From Actinomycetes bacterium (GTDB lineage: Bacteria; Actinomycetota; Actinomycetes; Actinomycetales; Demequinaceae), in NCBI GenBank assembly GCA_023411615.1, contig JAEYOR010000027.1:1-64000 (forward strand): 64,000 nt of DNA. The letters run 5' to 3'. Below, one piece after another: positions 51,554-59,952 of this stretch. The position numbers were made by a program, and so were the translations under genes. The notes below the pieces were generated by a model. The model saw only the letters and a program-made list of their open reading frames with translations, made no database searches and was not told where the DNA came from. Numbering within the stretch: the first letter of the stretch is position 1; every line of letters starts with the position of its first letter.

Positions 51554-53144
51554 CGCGCCGATGTCGCGCCGTGCACGTCGGGCTCTTGAGGAGCAAGCAG
51601 CTGAGCGGATGGCCCAGGAGAATCTGGGAGTCACTGACGTCCCATCCGCGGCACAACCAGGCACGGGGGAGCTTCCGTTGTCACGCCGCGACCGCCGTCG
51701 CCTCGAGCGCCTGCAGCGTCCGATGGAGACGTGGACTGCGGAAGAAGAGATGATCGCGACGGGTCAGATACCTGTCCTTACGCCCGAGCGCATCGCCGAG
51801 CAGGAACGCTTGGCGCGCGAGAAGGCGGAGCAAGCGGCGCGCGACGCCCAACTCGCCTCGCACGAGCTTCGCCGGGTCACTCAGAACGAGATTGCGCCGA
51901 GTTCTGAGTTTGCGACCCCGGAGCCGACGCCAGTTGCTGAGCCCGAACCGACACCCGTTGCTGAGCCGGAACCGGTGCCCGTTGCTGAGCCCGAACCGAT
52001 TGTTGAGGCGCCGTTTGCCGCGCACCTGCCAGTCACCGAGCCGGAGCCGATCGCCGATGCGCCGTTCACTCCCGGCGCGGGCTTCATTCCGGCCCCCGCA
52101 CGCGAATCTGCCCCTGAGCCCATTGATGAACCGTTCACCCCGGTATTCCAGTTTGAGCCTGTGAAGCCTCCGCGTGTGCGCGAGGAGGACGAGCCGGCAC
52201 CCGTCCAGCCCTTCGCGGACATCTTCCCTGCTGGCTCGGTTCAGGGGGGAGCGCCCGCCGAGCCCGAGCCCGAGCCTGCGCCCGAGAGTGACCCCAACCC
52301 ATTCGCCGCATTCACTGTAGCCGCGCAGCCCGAGCCAGCAGCTGCGCAGCCCGAGCCGGCAACCGCGCAACCCGAGCCACCAGCCGCGCAGCCCGACCCC
52401 GCGAGTGGAATCGACGAGATTCGCCGCCTCGCGGCCGAGGCGATGAGCGGCATCGAGAGGGCCGGTCAGGCACACGCGGTCGACCACAGCCATGACTTTC
52501 CGGTTGCGCAACCCTTTACACCCGGCGCGGTCGAACCCGAAGAGCGGTACGACGCAGTGGTGAGCCAACCTGCTCCGGCGACTCCGGCGTCGGGCGCTTT
52601 CCAGCAGGTGACCCAGCCCGCTCCCGCGACTCCGGCGTCGGGCGCTTTCCAGCAGGTGACCCAGCCCGCTCCGGTGACCCCCACTTCCGGCGCGTTCCAA
52701 CAGGTGAACCAGCCCGAGCCGAGCGCACCGCACGACGCGAGCCCGTGGGACGTGCACCCACTTGAGCAGGCGGCAGCGCCTTTGGCCGATCCCAACGACT
52801 TCACCCCGATCGCCGCTCCAGTGCAACCGGACTTCAGCGCGCTGTATGAGGCCGCGCCCCAGCAGGCGGCACCGTTTGCCCCCGTGACGGGTACGTCGCC
52901 CACCGTGCCGCCCTCGGCCGCGTTGCCCACGAGTGGCCAATTTCCCACCTCGCCCTTTGGCGCAGTGAGCCCCACGCCCTCCGGCCAGATCCCCACCGAG
53001 AGCCTCGCCACGGGCACGTTCCGCCGCCCAGAGATCCCCGCGGGTCCCGGACCGCGTGACTTCAAGTGGCTTCACTTGGGCGTCATCGGCGCGCTGATGT
53101 TCGTGTTGGGTGTGTTCATTTACAACGTGGCGTTCAACCAGTGA
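51546..53144 (+). CDS. Pro/Glu/Ala-rich repeat protein with a C-terminal membrane anchor
   Basis: The 532-residue protein of unknown function starts MSDAPMSRRARRALEEQAAE and has a basic, coiled-coil-like N-terminal 115 residues (SRRDRRRLERLQRP). The middle is low complexity with repeats: EPTPVAEPEP (three variants, residues about 122-150), AQPEPA (about 257-282) and QPAPATPASGAFQQVT (three copies, about 340-390). A single helix (LHLGVIGALMFVLGVFIYNVAF) ends the protein, so most of it would be cytosolic or tail-anchored. It is translationally coupled to nadD and rsfS. Similar repeat-bearing genes occur here in related genera. Confidence 0.75.
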   Translation: MSDAPMSRRARRALEEQAAERMAQENLGVTDVPSAAQPGTGELPLSRRDRRRLERLQRPMETWTAEEEMIATGQIPVLTPERIAEQERLAREKAEQAARDAQLASHELRRVTQNEIAPSSEFATPEPTPVAEPEPTPVAEPEPVPVAEPEPIVEAPFAAHLPVTEPEPIADAPFTPGAGFIPAPARESAPEPIDEPFTPVFQFEPVKPPRVREEDEPAPVQPFADIFPAGSVQGGAPAEPEPEPAPESDPNPFAAFTVAAQPEPAAAQPEPATAQPEPPAAQPDPASGIDEIRRLAAEAMSGIERAGQAHAVDHSHDFPVAQPFTPGAVEPEERYDAVVSQPAPATPASGAFQQVTQPAPATPASGAFQQVTQPAPVTPTSGAFQQVNQPEPSAPHDASPWDVHPLEQAAAPLADPNDFTPIAAPVQPDFSALYEAAPQQAAPFAPVTGTSPTVPPSAALPTSGQFPTSPFGAVSPTPSGQIPTESLATGTFRRPEIPAGPGPRDFKWLHLGVIGALMFVLGVFIYNVAFNQ

Positions 53145-53503
53145 GCGCCGATGCACGCGCGTTGAGCGCAACCGAGATCGCCGCGCGAGCCGCTGCCGAG
53201 AAGAAGGCGGAGGAGCTCATTGCGCTCGACGTCAGTGAACGCATGCCGCTGGCCGATATCTTCTTCATTGCCTCGGGATCCAATGAACGTCAGGTTGTCG
53301 CAATCGCCGAGGCGATCGAAGAGGCTCTGCTTGCTCAGGGGATGAAGGCCGTGCGTCGCGAAGGCGTGCGGGAGGGCCGTTGGGCGCTCCTCGATTTCAA
53401 CGACGTGATAGCCCACGTCATGCATCAGGAGGACCGGGCCTACTACGCGTTGGAGCGGTTGTGGAAGGACTGCCCCGTGATTGCGCTGCCTGACGACTTA
53501 TGA
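53141..53503 (+). CDS. rsfS: Ribosome silencing factor RsfS
   Basis: RsfS binds L14 and blocks subunit joining in starvation. The 120-residue protein has DVSERMPLADIFFIASGSNERQ and WALLDFNDVIAHVMHQEDRAYY, the DUF143 signature. Its GTG overlaps the preceding stop (GTGA) and its stop overlaps the next ATG, so four genes from nadD on are coupled. Confidence 0.95.
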   Translation: MSADARALSATEIAARAAAEKKAEELIALDVSERMPLADIFFIASGSNERQVVAIAEAIEEALLAQGMKAVRREGVREGRWALLDFNDVIAHVMHQEDRAYYALERLWKDCPVIALPDDL

Positions 53504-54138
53504 CTCGCTTGACCCTCGTCCGGCACGGCCAGACGGACTGGAATGTGGCGGGACGGGTCCAGGGCTCGTCAGATACCCCGCTCAATGACACCGGCCGCCA
53601 GCAGGCTCTCGACGCGCGCCACAGTGTGTGGTCGGAACTTCGCGACGACGCGGTGGTGGTGAGTTCGCACCTGTCTCGCGCGATGGAGACCGCGCGCATC
53701 TTGTGCGAGGGGCGTGATGTCGTCATCGAATCTGACCCTCGGATCGCGGAGCGTGCGTACGGGGAGTGGGAGGGTCTCGCCGCTGACCAGCGAGCTATTG
53801 ACTTCCCTGAGGATTTCGCGTTGTGGCAAGCGGGTCACGAGCCGCGCATTAAGGGATACGAGACTCACGCGACGCTTGCGGCACGAGTGCAAGAGTCAGC
53901 GCTCGAGTGGGCAGAGCGGGTTGGCCCGGAAGGGGAACTTCTCATGGTGTCCCATGGGTCTGCTGGCCGCATGCTGCTTCTCGAACTGCTCGGGCTACCG
54001 CTGACGGGCCGGCTCCTTGGGCATATGAACAACACGGCATGGTCGCGTGTGGCGCTCGGCGCCGATGGCCGCTGGGCGCTTGAGCGGCACAACGTCCTGG
54101 CTCCAGTAGTCGCAGCAGGTGGGCCGGTGTTCCCATGA
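53500..54138 (+). CDS. Histidine phosphatase-family protein (GpgP-position)
   Basis: The 212-residue protein has LVRHGQTDWN with the catalytic His, SHLSRAMETARIL, RAYGEWEGL and MVSHGSAGRML with the second His. In Mycobacterium the gene next to nadD-rsfS encodes GpgP, glucosyl-3-phosphoglycerate phosphatase; the position is the same here but the substrate is inferred only. It is coupled to rsfS and to a second paralogue (ATGA overlaps). Confidence 0.85.
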   Translation: MTRLTLVRHGQTDWNVAGRVQGSSDTPLNDTGRQQALDARHSVWSELRDDAVVVSSHLSRAMETARILCEGRDVVIESDPRIAERAYGEWEGLAADQRAIDFPEDFALWQAGHEPRIKGYETHATLAARVQESALEWAERVGPEGELLMVSHGSAGRMLLLELLGLPLTGRLLGHMNNTAWSRVALGADGRWALERHNVLAPVVAAGGPVFP

Positions 54139-54731
54139 CCACTGTTGTGCTGTTGCGCCATTCGCCCACTGCATTCAATGCGGAGAGGAGATTGCAGGGC
54201 TCGCTCGACGTCGCTTTGGACGACGCTGGTGTGGCGCAAGCACAGGCCGTGGCACAGGCGCTGGTTTCCCGTCAGGGGGCGCCGGACCTCTTGCTCACGT
54301 CACCATTGGCGCGGGCGTACCAAACGGCCGACGCCATTGCTCGCGTTGCGGGAGTGGAGGCCGTGGCCGACGCTCGGCTTAGCCAGCGATCGTACGGTGA
54401 GTGGGAGGGGCTCACGTGGGACGAGGTGCGCGCCCGCTGGCCTGTGGAGTACGAGCGCAGGATGGCGGGCCTCGACCCACGTATCGCAGGGTGGGACGGT
54501 TCCGCCGCGGTGGGCGCGCGCGTTGCCGCATGCGTGCAGGAGGCTGTCGAGGGACGTGATCTTGTGGTGGCGGTGAGTCACGGGAGTGCGATCATGCTCG
54601 GCACGCTTGCGCTGCTCGGGCTTGATTCGTACTCGCGGGTCTTGGGGCACCTTGAGCATGGTCGCTGGTCGGTCTTGCGTCAGCGCAGCGAGGGGGAGTG
54701 GACGCTCGAGCGCTATGCGATTGGCGGTTGA
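54135..54731 (+). CDS. Second histidine phosphatase-family protein, RHS variant
   Basis: The 198-residue paralogue of the preceding gene. The signature reads LLRHSPTAFN, with RHS in place of RHG, but the catalytic His, the Arg of SPLARAYQTADAIA, SYGEWEGLTW and the second His in AVSHGSAIML are kept, so activity is likely. Tandem duplication followed by divergence is the simplest explanation. It lies 73 bases upstream of tRNA-Ala. Confidence 0.83.
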   Translation: MTTVVLLRHSPTAFNAERRLQGSLDVALDDAGVAQAQAVAQALVSRQGAPDLLLTSPLARAYQTADAIARVAGVEAVADARLSQRSYGEWEGLTWDEVRARWPVEYERRMAGLDPRIAGWDGSAAVGARVAACVQEAVEGRDLVVAVSHGSAIMLGTLALLGLDSYSRVLGHLEHGRWSVLRQRSEGEWTLERYAIGG

Positions 54732-54737
54732 GGCGAT

Positions 54738-54768
54738 TCGCGCGCTGGGGTTTGTGTGGGCTACTATT
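54738..54768 (+). promoter_or_regulatory. Possible tRNA-Ala promoter
   Basis: TACTAT at 54763-54768 is a good -10; the -35 (TTCGCG at 54738-54743) is weak and 19 bases away. The tRNA begins 36 bases after the -10. Confidence 0.4.
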
Positions 54769-54804
54769 GCACTCGCTCTTCGGAGCGCGCGATCTCACGA
54801 TCAC

Positions 54805-54877
54805 GGGGCTGTGGCGCAGCTGGTAGCGCACCTGCATGGCATGCAGGGGGTCAGGGGTTCGAGTCCCCTCAGCTCCA
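54805..54877 (+). tRNA. tRNA-Ala (GGC)
   Basis: The 73-base cloverleaf has acceptor GGGGCTG/CAGCTCC, D-loop AGCTGGTAGCGC, anticodon stem CCTGC/GCAGG with loop ATGGCAT giving GGC, and T-loop TTCGAGT between AGGGG and CCCCT. CCA is not encoded. A terminator follows 28 bases later. Confidence 0.96.
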
Positions 54878-54904
54878 CGGAGTTTGTGGAGACAGCTCTT
54901 GAGA

Positions 54905-54928
54905 AGGCCGGCCTGCGGGCCGGCTTTC
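54905..54928 (+). terminator. Terminator after tRNA-Ala
   Basis: The GCCGGCC/GGCCGGC hairpin with a short loop is followed by TTTCTG. Confidence 0.75.
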
Positions 54929-55069
54929 TGCTTTCCCGGACCTTTGAGCGCTTGTTACGCGAGCAGGCGTTGTGCAGCGTCGTGGAACAACACAGGGGTG
55001 GTTGCGTGTTGACGGAAATGTCCGAAACGCACATCGGTCCCCCCAGGGCCACGAAAGAATGGAGACAGC

Positions 55070-55225
55070 GTGATAATTCTCGGACTGATCCTCTTCCTCA
55101 TCGGAGTCCTGGCTAACATCGGCCTACTTCAGACCATCGGAGCCGTGCTCCTGATTGTTGGGCTTGTTCTCATGTTGGTGGGCAGGTCGGGCAGGGCCAT
55201 TGGTGGGCGAAGCCACTGGTATTGA
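55070..55225 (+). CDS. DUF6131-like small hydrophobic protein
   Basis: The 51-residue protein starts at GTG after GGAGACAGC. It is almost wholly hydrophobic (VIILGLILFLIGVLANIGLL, IGAVLLIVGLVLMLVG) with a short polar end GRSGRAIGGRSHWY, the pattern of the DUF6131 family common in actinobacteria. It would form two short membrane helices. The function is unknown. A strong hairpin follows its stop. Confidence 0.85.
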   Translation: MIILGLILFLIGVLANIGLLQTIGAVLLIVGLVLMLVGRSGRAIGGRSHWY

Positions 55226-55272
55226 GCCGGTAGTCACGCCGTCCAGCGGGCCTGAGTAGGCCGACTTCCGGC

Positions 55273-55307
55273 GGCGAGTGTGAAGGGCGTTGCCCCTCGC
55301 ACTCGCC
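55273..55307. terminator. Long hairpin between DUF6131 and the peroxiredoxin-like gene
   Basis: GGCGAGTG and CACTCGCC form a perfect outer stem, continued inward by GGGC/GCCC with two mismatches. It lies between convergent genes and could end both transcripts. Confidence 0.6.
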
Positions 55308-55340
55308 TCCGGCCATTCTCGCGGCTCATGCCAGATGTGC

Positions 55341-55898
55341 TCAGGCCGCCGCGGCCGCGATTTCCAAAAGCTCGTCAACCGACCACTGGTCGTAGGCGTG
55401 CTCGCCGTACTTTGCGGCGATCACTCTTCCCTCCGGGTTGATGAGGAAGTCCGCAGGCACGCCCAGGTGACCCGAGCCGTGGTCGCCCCCAAGTGGCCTG
55501 CGCTTAGTCGCCACTGCGCGCATCATCGGCCCCCACGCACGTGGGTGTGCCACCGCCCGCCACGAGGGTTCAACATCAAACTCCCGGTATAGCGCTCGGC
55601 GAGGGTCCGCGACCACGGGAAACGGAGTCGGCTCGTTATATGCGAGCAAATCCTCAGCCGTCGAGTGGAACACCACCACCTCGTTGATGCCCGCAGCAGT
55701 GATCTCGGCATGGCGCGCAGTGAGGCTGCGCAGGTGAAGATTGCAGAACGGGCAACCCGCGTAGCGGCGGAACTGGATGTGCGTGAGGCCCACGGGGGAG
55801 GGAAACTCAATGGCCTCGCCCGTGATGCAAGTCAGCGCGCGACTCGGCACCAGGTCTCCGAGTTCGAGGCGCCCGCCGGGGGATAGGAATGTGCGCAT
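55341..55898 (-). CDS. Peroxiredoxin-like (AhpC/TSA-type) protein
   Basis: The 185-residue thioredoxin-fold protein has the redox pair CPFC in FRRYAGCPFCNLHL (residues about 50-53), VVVFHSTAEDLLAY and a later FLINPEGRVIAAKYG, typical of the peroxiredoxin-like group with a C-x2-C site. It probably reduces peroxides or acts as a thiol oxidoreductase. ATG at 55898 follows GGAAGGCAGG. An A+T-rich inverted repeat is upstream. Confidence 0.83.
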   Translation of the reverse strand: MRTFLSPGGRLELGDLVPSRALTCITGEAIEFPSPVGLTHIQFRRYAGCPFCNLHLRSLTARHAEITAAGINEVVVFHSTAEDLLAYNEPTPFPVVADPRRALYREFDVEPSWRAVAHPRAWGPMMRAVATKRRPLGGDHGSGHLGVPADFLINPEGRVIAAKYGEHAYDQWSVDELLEIAAAAA

Positions 55899-55964
55899 GA
55901 TGCCTGCCTTCCAAAGGTGACATCCGCCCGCGCATGGAGGGTGAGCCGGATGACGAGACCATAA

Positions 55965-55984
55965 ATAGTGAGTGGAACAACTAT
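55965..55984. promoter_or_regulatory. Inverted repeat upstream of the peroxiredoxin-like gene
   Basis: ATAGT and ACTAT flank a ten-base spacer, in an A+T-rich patch 67 bases upstream of the peroxiredoxin-like gene and 75 upstream of the divergent SGNH hydrolase gene. It could be a promoter element or an operator. Confidence 0.35.
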
Positions 55985-56058
55985 AAAAGGCTAGCAGGTG
56001 GATGTCGAGCTGATGTACAGGCAGCACCTTGGGCGGCGAGGCGCGCTAAGGTCGTCAC

Positions 56059-56823
56059 GTGACGATTCGGATCGTGTCAATTGGCGACAGCTTCACGGAG
56101 GGGGTCGGGGACGAACTTCCCGATGGCACCCCACTTGGGTGGGCGGATCGCGTGGCAGCCGGGCTGGCGTCGGCCGATGTGTCTCGGGAGGTGTTCTACG
56201 CCAACTTCGCCATCCGCGGCCGCTTGCAACATGCGATTGTCCATGAGCAACTCGACGCGGCGCTCGCCCTCGACCCGGTGCCAACCCACCTCACTTTCAA
56301 TGGTGGTGGCAATGACATGATGCGCCCCGGGTACTCGGATGAGGTGATGGCCCAGATGGTCAGTCGTGTTTTCGACAAGTGCGCCGCGCGGGGTGTTCAC
56401 GTCGTGATTCTCGCGGGCCCCGACCCATCGGATCGGCTTCCAGGTGGAAAACGGATGCGTACGTTGGGCACTAGGCTCACCGAACTCGTCGACGGCCTCG
56501 CCCAGCGGGACAACGTGACATTTGTTGACAACTTTCGCGACGCTGAGACGCGCCGGGCCGCCTATTGGTCCGTTGACCGACTGCACCTCAATTCACTCGG
56601 TCACGAACGCGTCGCCAGCAAGGTCCTCACGGCGCTTGGTGTTCCCACCGATCCCCCCGAGGTGGGGGAGGCTGACGCTCCACTCGGCGGAATTATCGGA
56701 GAACTTCGATATTGGCGCACCTATGTGATGCCGTGGATTGGGCGTCGGCTTACCGGGAGATCTTCGGGTGACGGGCGCAGCCCCAAATATCCCGAGTGGA
56801 CGCTCGTGCCTGGGGGCAACTAG
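56059..56823 (+). CDS. SGNH/GDSL-family hydrolase
   Basis: The 254-residue protein has block I GDSFTEG with the nucleophile Ser, the Gly of FAIRGR, block III GGGNDM and block V DRLHLNSLGH with the Asp and His. It lacks a signal peptide, so it is a cytosolic esterase/lipase of the SGNH fold. It starts at GTG 56059. It converges on the pirin gene, 15 bases apart. Confidence 0.88.
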   Translation: MTIRIVSIGDSFTEGVGDELPDGTPLGWADRVAAGLASADVSREVFYANFAIRGRLQHAIVHEQLDAALALDPVPTHLTFNGGGNDMMRPGYSDEVMAQMVSRVFDKCAARGVHVVILAGPDPSDRLPGGKRMRTLGTRLTELVDGLAQRDNVTFVDNFRDAETRRAAYWSVDRLHLNSLGHERVASKVLTALGVPTDPPEVGEADAPLGGIIGELRYWRTYVMPWIGRRLTGRSSGDGRSPKYPEWTLVPGGN

Positions 56824-56838
56824 GCAGACTCAGCGGAC

Positions 56839-57795
56839 TCAATGGACTCTGCGCACGTCGCGCCGCAGTGGAGCTCCGCGCGGCTTGAGCCGCACCGAGG
56901 GCAGAGGGGGAGCGGGAATTCGCAGATCGCCGTGACCTGCCACCTCGCCAAAACGCGCCGACCTCTCCTGCCAGCCATGCCACGCCTCGACGATGTCCTC
57001 GTGGCTGCGGCCCACAAAGTTCCACCACATGACGAGTTCCTCGTCGAGCGGCTCGCCGCCCAGCAAGAACACGAGCGCGCCGGTGTCCGACACTACCTCC
57101 ACGGAGTCGAGTCCGGCACCCACGTAATTAAGGTCGTTTTGCGCCGCGCACACGCCATCCGGTCCGCCAATGGCGACGTCACCCTCAAGAAGAATGAGGG
57201 CGTGCTCCCAATCGGCCTCGAGCGGCACCTGGATCCGGGAGCCCGGCCCGATCGTCAGTTGCGCGCCAACGAGCGGGGTGTACGCCTGGGCCGGGGACGA
57301 GGCCCCGGCGAGGGTGCCCATGACAACCACAGCGTCGGCGTCGGGACCGTCCTGAGCGGGAAGGGTGAGGCGCGGCAGATCGGTGTGTTGCGCGAAGTCG
57401 CGCACGCCGTCCCGAGCGCCTGTAGGCAGCGCGATCCAAAACTGGACGGCGTCGAGTTCGAGGGTCTCGCCGTCGTCTCCCAGCACCGAATACTCGGAGT
57501 GTGCGATCCCCGCGCCGGACGTCATGAGATTGAGATCTCCCGCCCGCAACACTACGTCCGAGCCCAACGAGTCCCGGTGGCGAACCTCCCCCTTGAGAGG
57601 CCAGGTCACTGTCTGCAAGCCGATGTGGGGATGGGGATCCACCCGCATGTCAACGTGCTGAGGCCCAAAGCGGTCCAAGAAGCACCAGGCACCCACTGTG
57701 GGCAACCCGCGCTGCGGCAACGCTCGGAGCACATTCATCGCGCGCAGGCCGCCAAGCGGCACCTCTCGCGCCGGGAGCACGTCGACTCGGGTCAC
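56839..57795 (-). CDS. Pirin-family protein
   Basis: The 318-residue bicupin has the metal-binding histidines in DPHPHIGLQTVTW and SGAGIAHSE, as in bacterial pirins, some of which are quercetin 2,3-dioxygenases and others regulators. The C-terminal cupin contains GGEPLDEELVMWWNFVG. Its GTG overlaps the stop of the GNAT gene (GTGA), so the two form a coupled pair. Confidence 0.92.
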   Translation of the reverse strand: MTRVDVLPAREVPLGGLRAMNVLRALPQRGLPTVGAWCFLDRFGPQHVDMRVDPHPHIGLQTVTWPLKGEVRHRDSLGSDVVLRAGDLNLMTSGAGIAHSEYSVLGDDGETLELDAVQFWIALPTGARDGVRDFAQHTDLPRLTLPAQDGPDADAVVVMGTLAGASSPAQAYTPLVGAQLTIGPGSRIQVPLEADWEHALILLEGDVAIGGPDGVCAAQNDLNYVGAGLDSVEVVSDTGALVFLLGGEPLDEELVMWWNFVGRSHEDIVEAWHGWQERSARFGEVAGHGDLRIPAPPLPSVRLKPRGAPLRRDVRRVH

Positions 57796-58097
57796 GCATC
57801 ACCCACGGGGTCCGCTGGCGCGATGACTGCACCGGGAATCTCGTGGCGCTTGAGGTATCGCACGATGTAAGGACATACCGGCACAATCGTCTTGCCGCTC
57901 GCCGCCGCATCGGTTAGTGCGTCGTGCGCGAGGCGACTCCCTACACCTTTGCCTTCAAACTCGGACTTGACCTCGGTGTGCGTAAACGCGACCGCGTCCT
58001 CCGATTCCTCGACCTGCACAAAGCCCGCTTGCACGCCGTCCACCATGATGATGTAGCGGCTGGCATCTCCATCGAACGTCACCTTCATATCACTCAT
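57792..58097 (-). CDS. Small GNAT N-acetyltransferase (YjdJ/NATD1-like)
   Basis: The 101-residue protein matches the minimal acetyltransferase family: VDGVQAGFVQVEESEDAVAF, HTEVKSEFEGKGVGSRLAHD with the acetyl-CoA loop, and VPVCPYIVRYLKRH. The substrate is unknown. It starts 43 bases upstream of the MFS gene's stop. Confidence 0.9.
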   Translation of the reverse strand: MSDMKVTFDGDASRYIIMVDGVQAGFVQVEESEDAVAFTHTEVKSEFEGKGVGSRLAHDALTDAAASGKTIVPVCPYIVRYLKRHEIPGAVIAPADPVGDA

Positions 58098-58139
58098 ACA
58101 TAGGCAAACGTCCAGTGGTCCCAGAGCCTTCCATCGCGT

Positions 58140-59729
58140 TCAGCGGGAGGCAATCGCGCTTTCGCTGGAACTGCCGACGCTGTCGGTGGCGCCGCTCTCG
58201 GGCGGGGTCGTCGGCCGGCGCAACATCGCGGAAAGCGGGATGCCCACCGTCGTCAAACACGCTCCCACTAGGAAGGCGACCTTAATGCCCTGGGACTGTG
58301 CCACGGCTTCGGCCGCACCTGCGTCGGCATGGCGTGCCGCAACCGCGACCATCGTCGATACGAACAGCGCAGTGCCTGCGGCGGCCGCCACCTGCTGGAT
58401 GGTCGACACCGTCGCCGAGCCGTGCGAGTACAGCCGCGGCGGCAACGAGCTGAGGCTCGACGTGAACAGCGGTGTGAACACAAAAGCGAGGCCCAAACTG
58501 AGCGTCACGTGGCAGGCGAGCAGCACCCACCATGCAGTGGTGGCGCTGACGGCAAGCGCGAGTGCCCACAGCGAACCCGCAACCACCACCATGCCCGGGA
58601 TGAGCAGCGGCCGCGGGCCAAGGCGGTCAAAAGCGCGGCCGACGCCCGTGGCAAGCAGTCCCATCGTGAGACCGCCCGGGAGCAAGAGGAGGCCCGAGGT
58701 GAGCACGCTGTACTCGAGCACGTCCTGCATATAGAGCGGCAGCAAAATGATGGTGCCAAACAGGCCCATCATCGACACAACGAACAGCAGGATCGAATAC
58801 ACGAACGCCGGGGTGCGGAAGGTGCGCAGGTCGAGCAATGCGCGGTCGGAACGCTGCAACACAAGTTGGCGCCACGTGAACAGGGCCACGCCCACGACGC
58901 CGACGCCGAGAGCAAGCCATGCGCTTGCCGCACCATTTTCAGCGGCTTCGCCCACGCGGCTCAGGCCAATGACAAGCCCGCCAAAGCCGAGCGCGGTGAG
59001 CGGGATCGACAGAAGGTCGATGGGCGTTTTGCGCGGCTCGTTGACGGTTTGCATGCGCAAGGTGCCAAGCCAATACACGGCTCCCGCGATGGGGAGAACT
59101 GCGATAAAGAGGAAGCGCCACGAGAAGGTGGTGAGGATGAGGCCAGAGATGGTGGGGCCAATTGCCGGGGCCACGGAAATGACCACGGAGATCATGCCCA
59201 TGCGGCGTCCACGTGTCTCGGCCGGTTCAAGCTCCATGACCGTGGTGATGAGGAGCGGAAGCATGATGGCCGTGCCTGAGGCCTGAACTACGCGCGCGAC
59301 GAGGAGAAGCTCGAAGCCTGGCGCGGCGGCGGCTAATACGGTGCCCGCGACAAACAGGCCCATCGCTGCGATGTACAGCCCACGCGTGGTGAAGCGTTGC
59401 AACATGAAGCCCGTGGTGGGGATGACCACGGCCATCGTCAGCAAGAACGCGGTGGTGAGCCACTGGGCGGCAACCGCGGTGATGCCGAGGTCCGTCATGA
59501 GGTGCGGGATCGCGACGCCCATGATTGTTTCGTTGAGGATGACCGTGAACGCCGAGATGATGAGGACCCAGATCACCGTGTTGTTGCGACGACGGGTGGC
59601 GGCGTCTAGGGGTGAGGCGTCGTGGGGTGAGGCGTCGTCCTGGGTGAGGGTGGCGTCGGCCGTGAGGGCAGCGTCGGCCGTGAGGGCAGCGTCGGGGGTG
59701 GCGCCGGTGGGCGCAGTTGGGTGACCCAT
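58140..59729 (-). CDS. DHA2-type MFS multidrug exporter
   Basis: About 529 residues with fourteen predicted helices, the layout of EmrB/QacA drug:H+ antiporters. WLTTAFLLTMAVVIPTTGF is the motif D/A region, and GRRMGMISVVISVAPAIGPTISG is motif C, diagnostic of exporters. The N-terminus has an Ala/Asp/Thr repeat (ALTADAALTADATLTQD). ATG at 59729 is the probable start; an in-frame upstream ATG at 59825 would add 32 residues. Confidence 0.9.
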   Translation of the reverse strand: MGHPTAPTGATPDAALTADAALTADATLTQDDASPHDASPLDAATRRRNNTVIWVLIISAFTVILNETIMGVAIPHLMTDLGITAVAAQWLTTAFLLTMAVVIPTTGFMLQRFTTRGLYIAAMGLFVAGTVLAAAAPGFELLLVARVVQASGTAIMLPLLITTVMELEPAETRGRRMGMISVVISVAPAIGPTISGLILTTFSWRFLFIAVLPIAGAVYWLGTLRMQTVNEPRKTPIDLLSIPLTALGFGGLVIGLSRVGEAAENGAASAWLALGVGVVGVALFTWRQLVLQRSDRALLDLRTFRTPAFVYSILLFVVSMMGLFGTIILLPLYMQDVLEYSVLTSGLLLLPGGLTMGLLATGVGRAFDRLGPRPLLIPGMVVVAGSLWALALAVSATTAWWVLLACHVTLSLGLAFVFTPLFTSSLSSLPPRLYSHGSATVSTIQQVAAAAGTALFVSTMVAVAARHADAGAAEAVAQSQGIKVAFLVGACLTTVGIPLSAMLRRPTTPPESGATDSVGSSSESAIASR

Positions 59730-59952
59730 GGGGGGAGGTGCTCCAAGAAAGTGGCGGCGCGCTGACGGTGCCGGCCGCGCCGCGACCGGGACGCGACGGT
59801 GGCCGCGTGGGATCAATTCTGACATCGGTCACCGACATCGGACAAGATCGGCGATCGGGAGGCGGCTGGCAGGGGCGTATGCAGACGTTTGTTTGCGTTT
59901 GATGAAGCGTGCAGAAGTTTGCATGTCAGACCCCTCGTGTTGACTTTTATCT

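Noticed and set aside
55226..55340. An additional small gene after DUF6131
   Set aside because: No start with a ribosome-binding site; the stretch is dominated by a long terminator-like hairpin.
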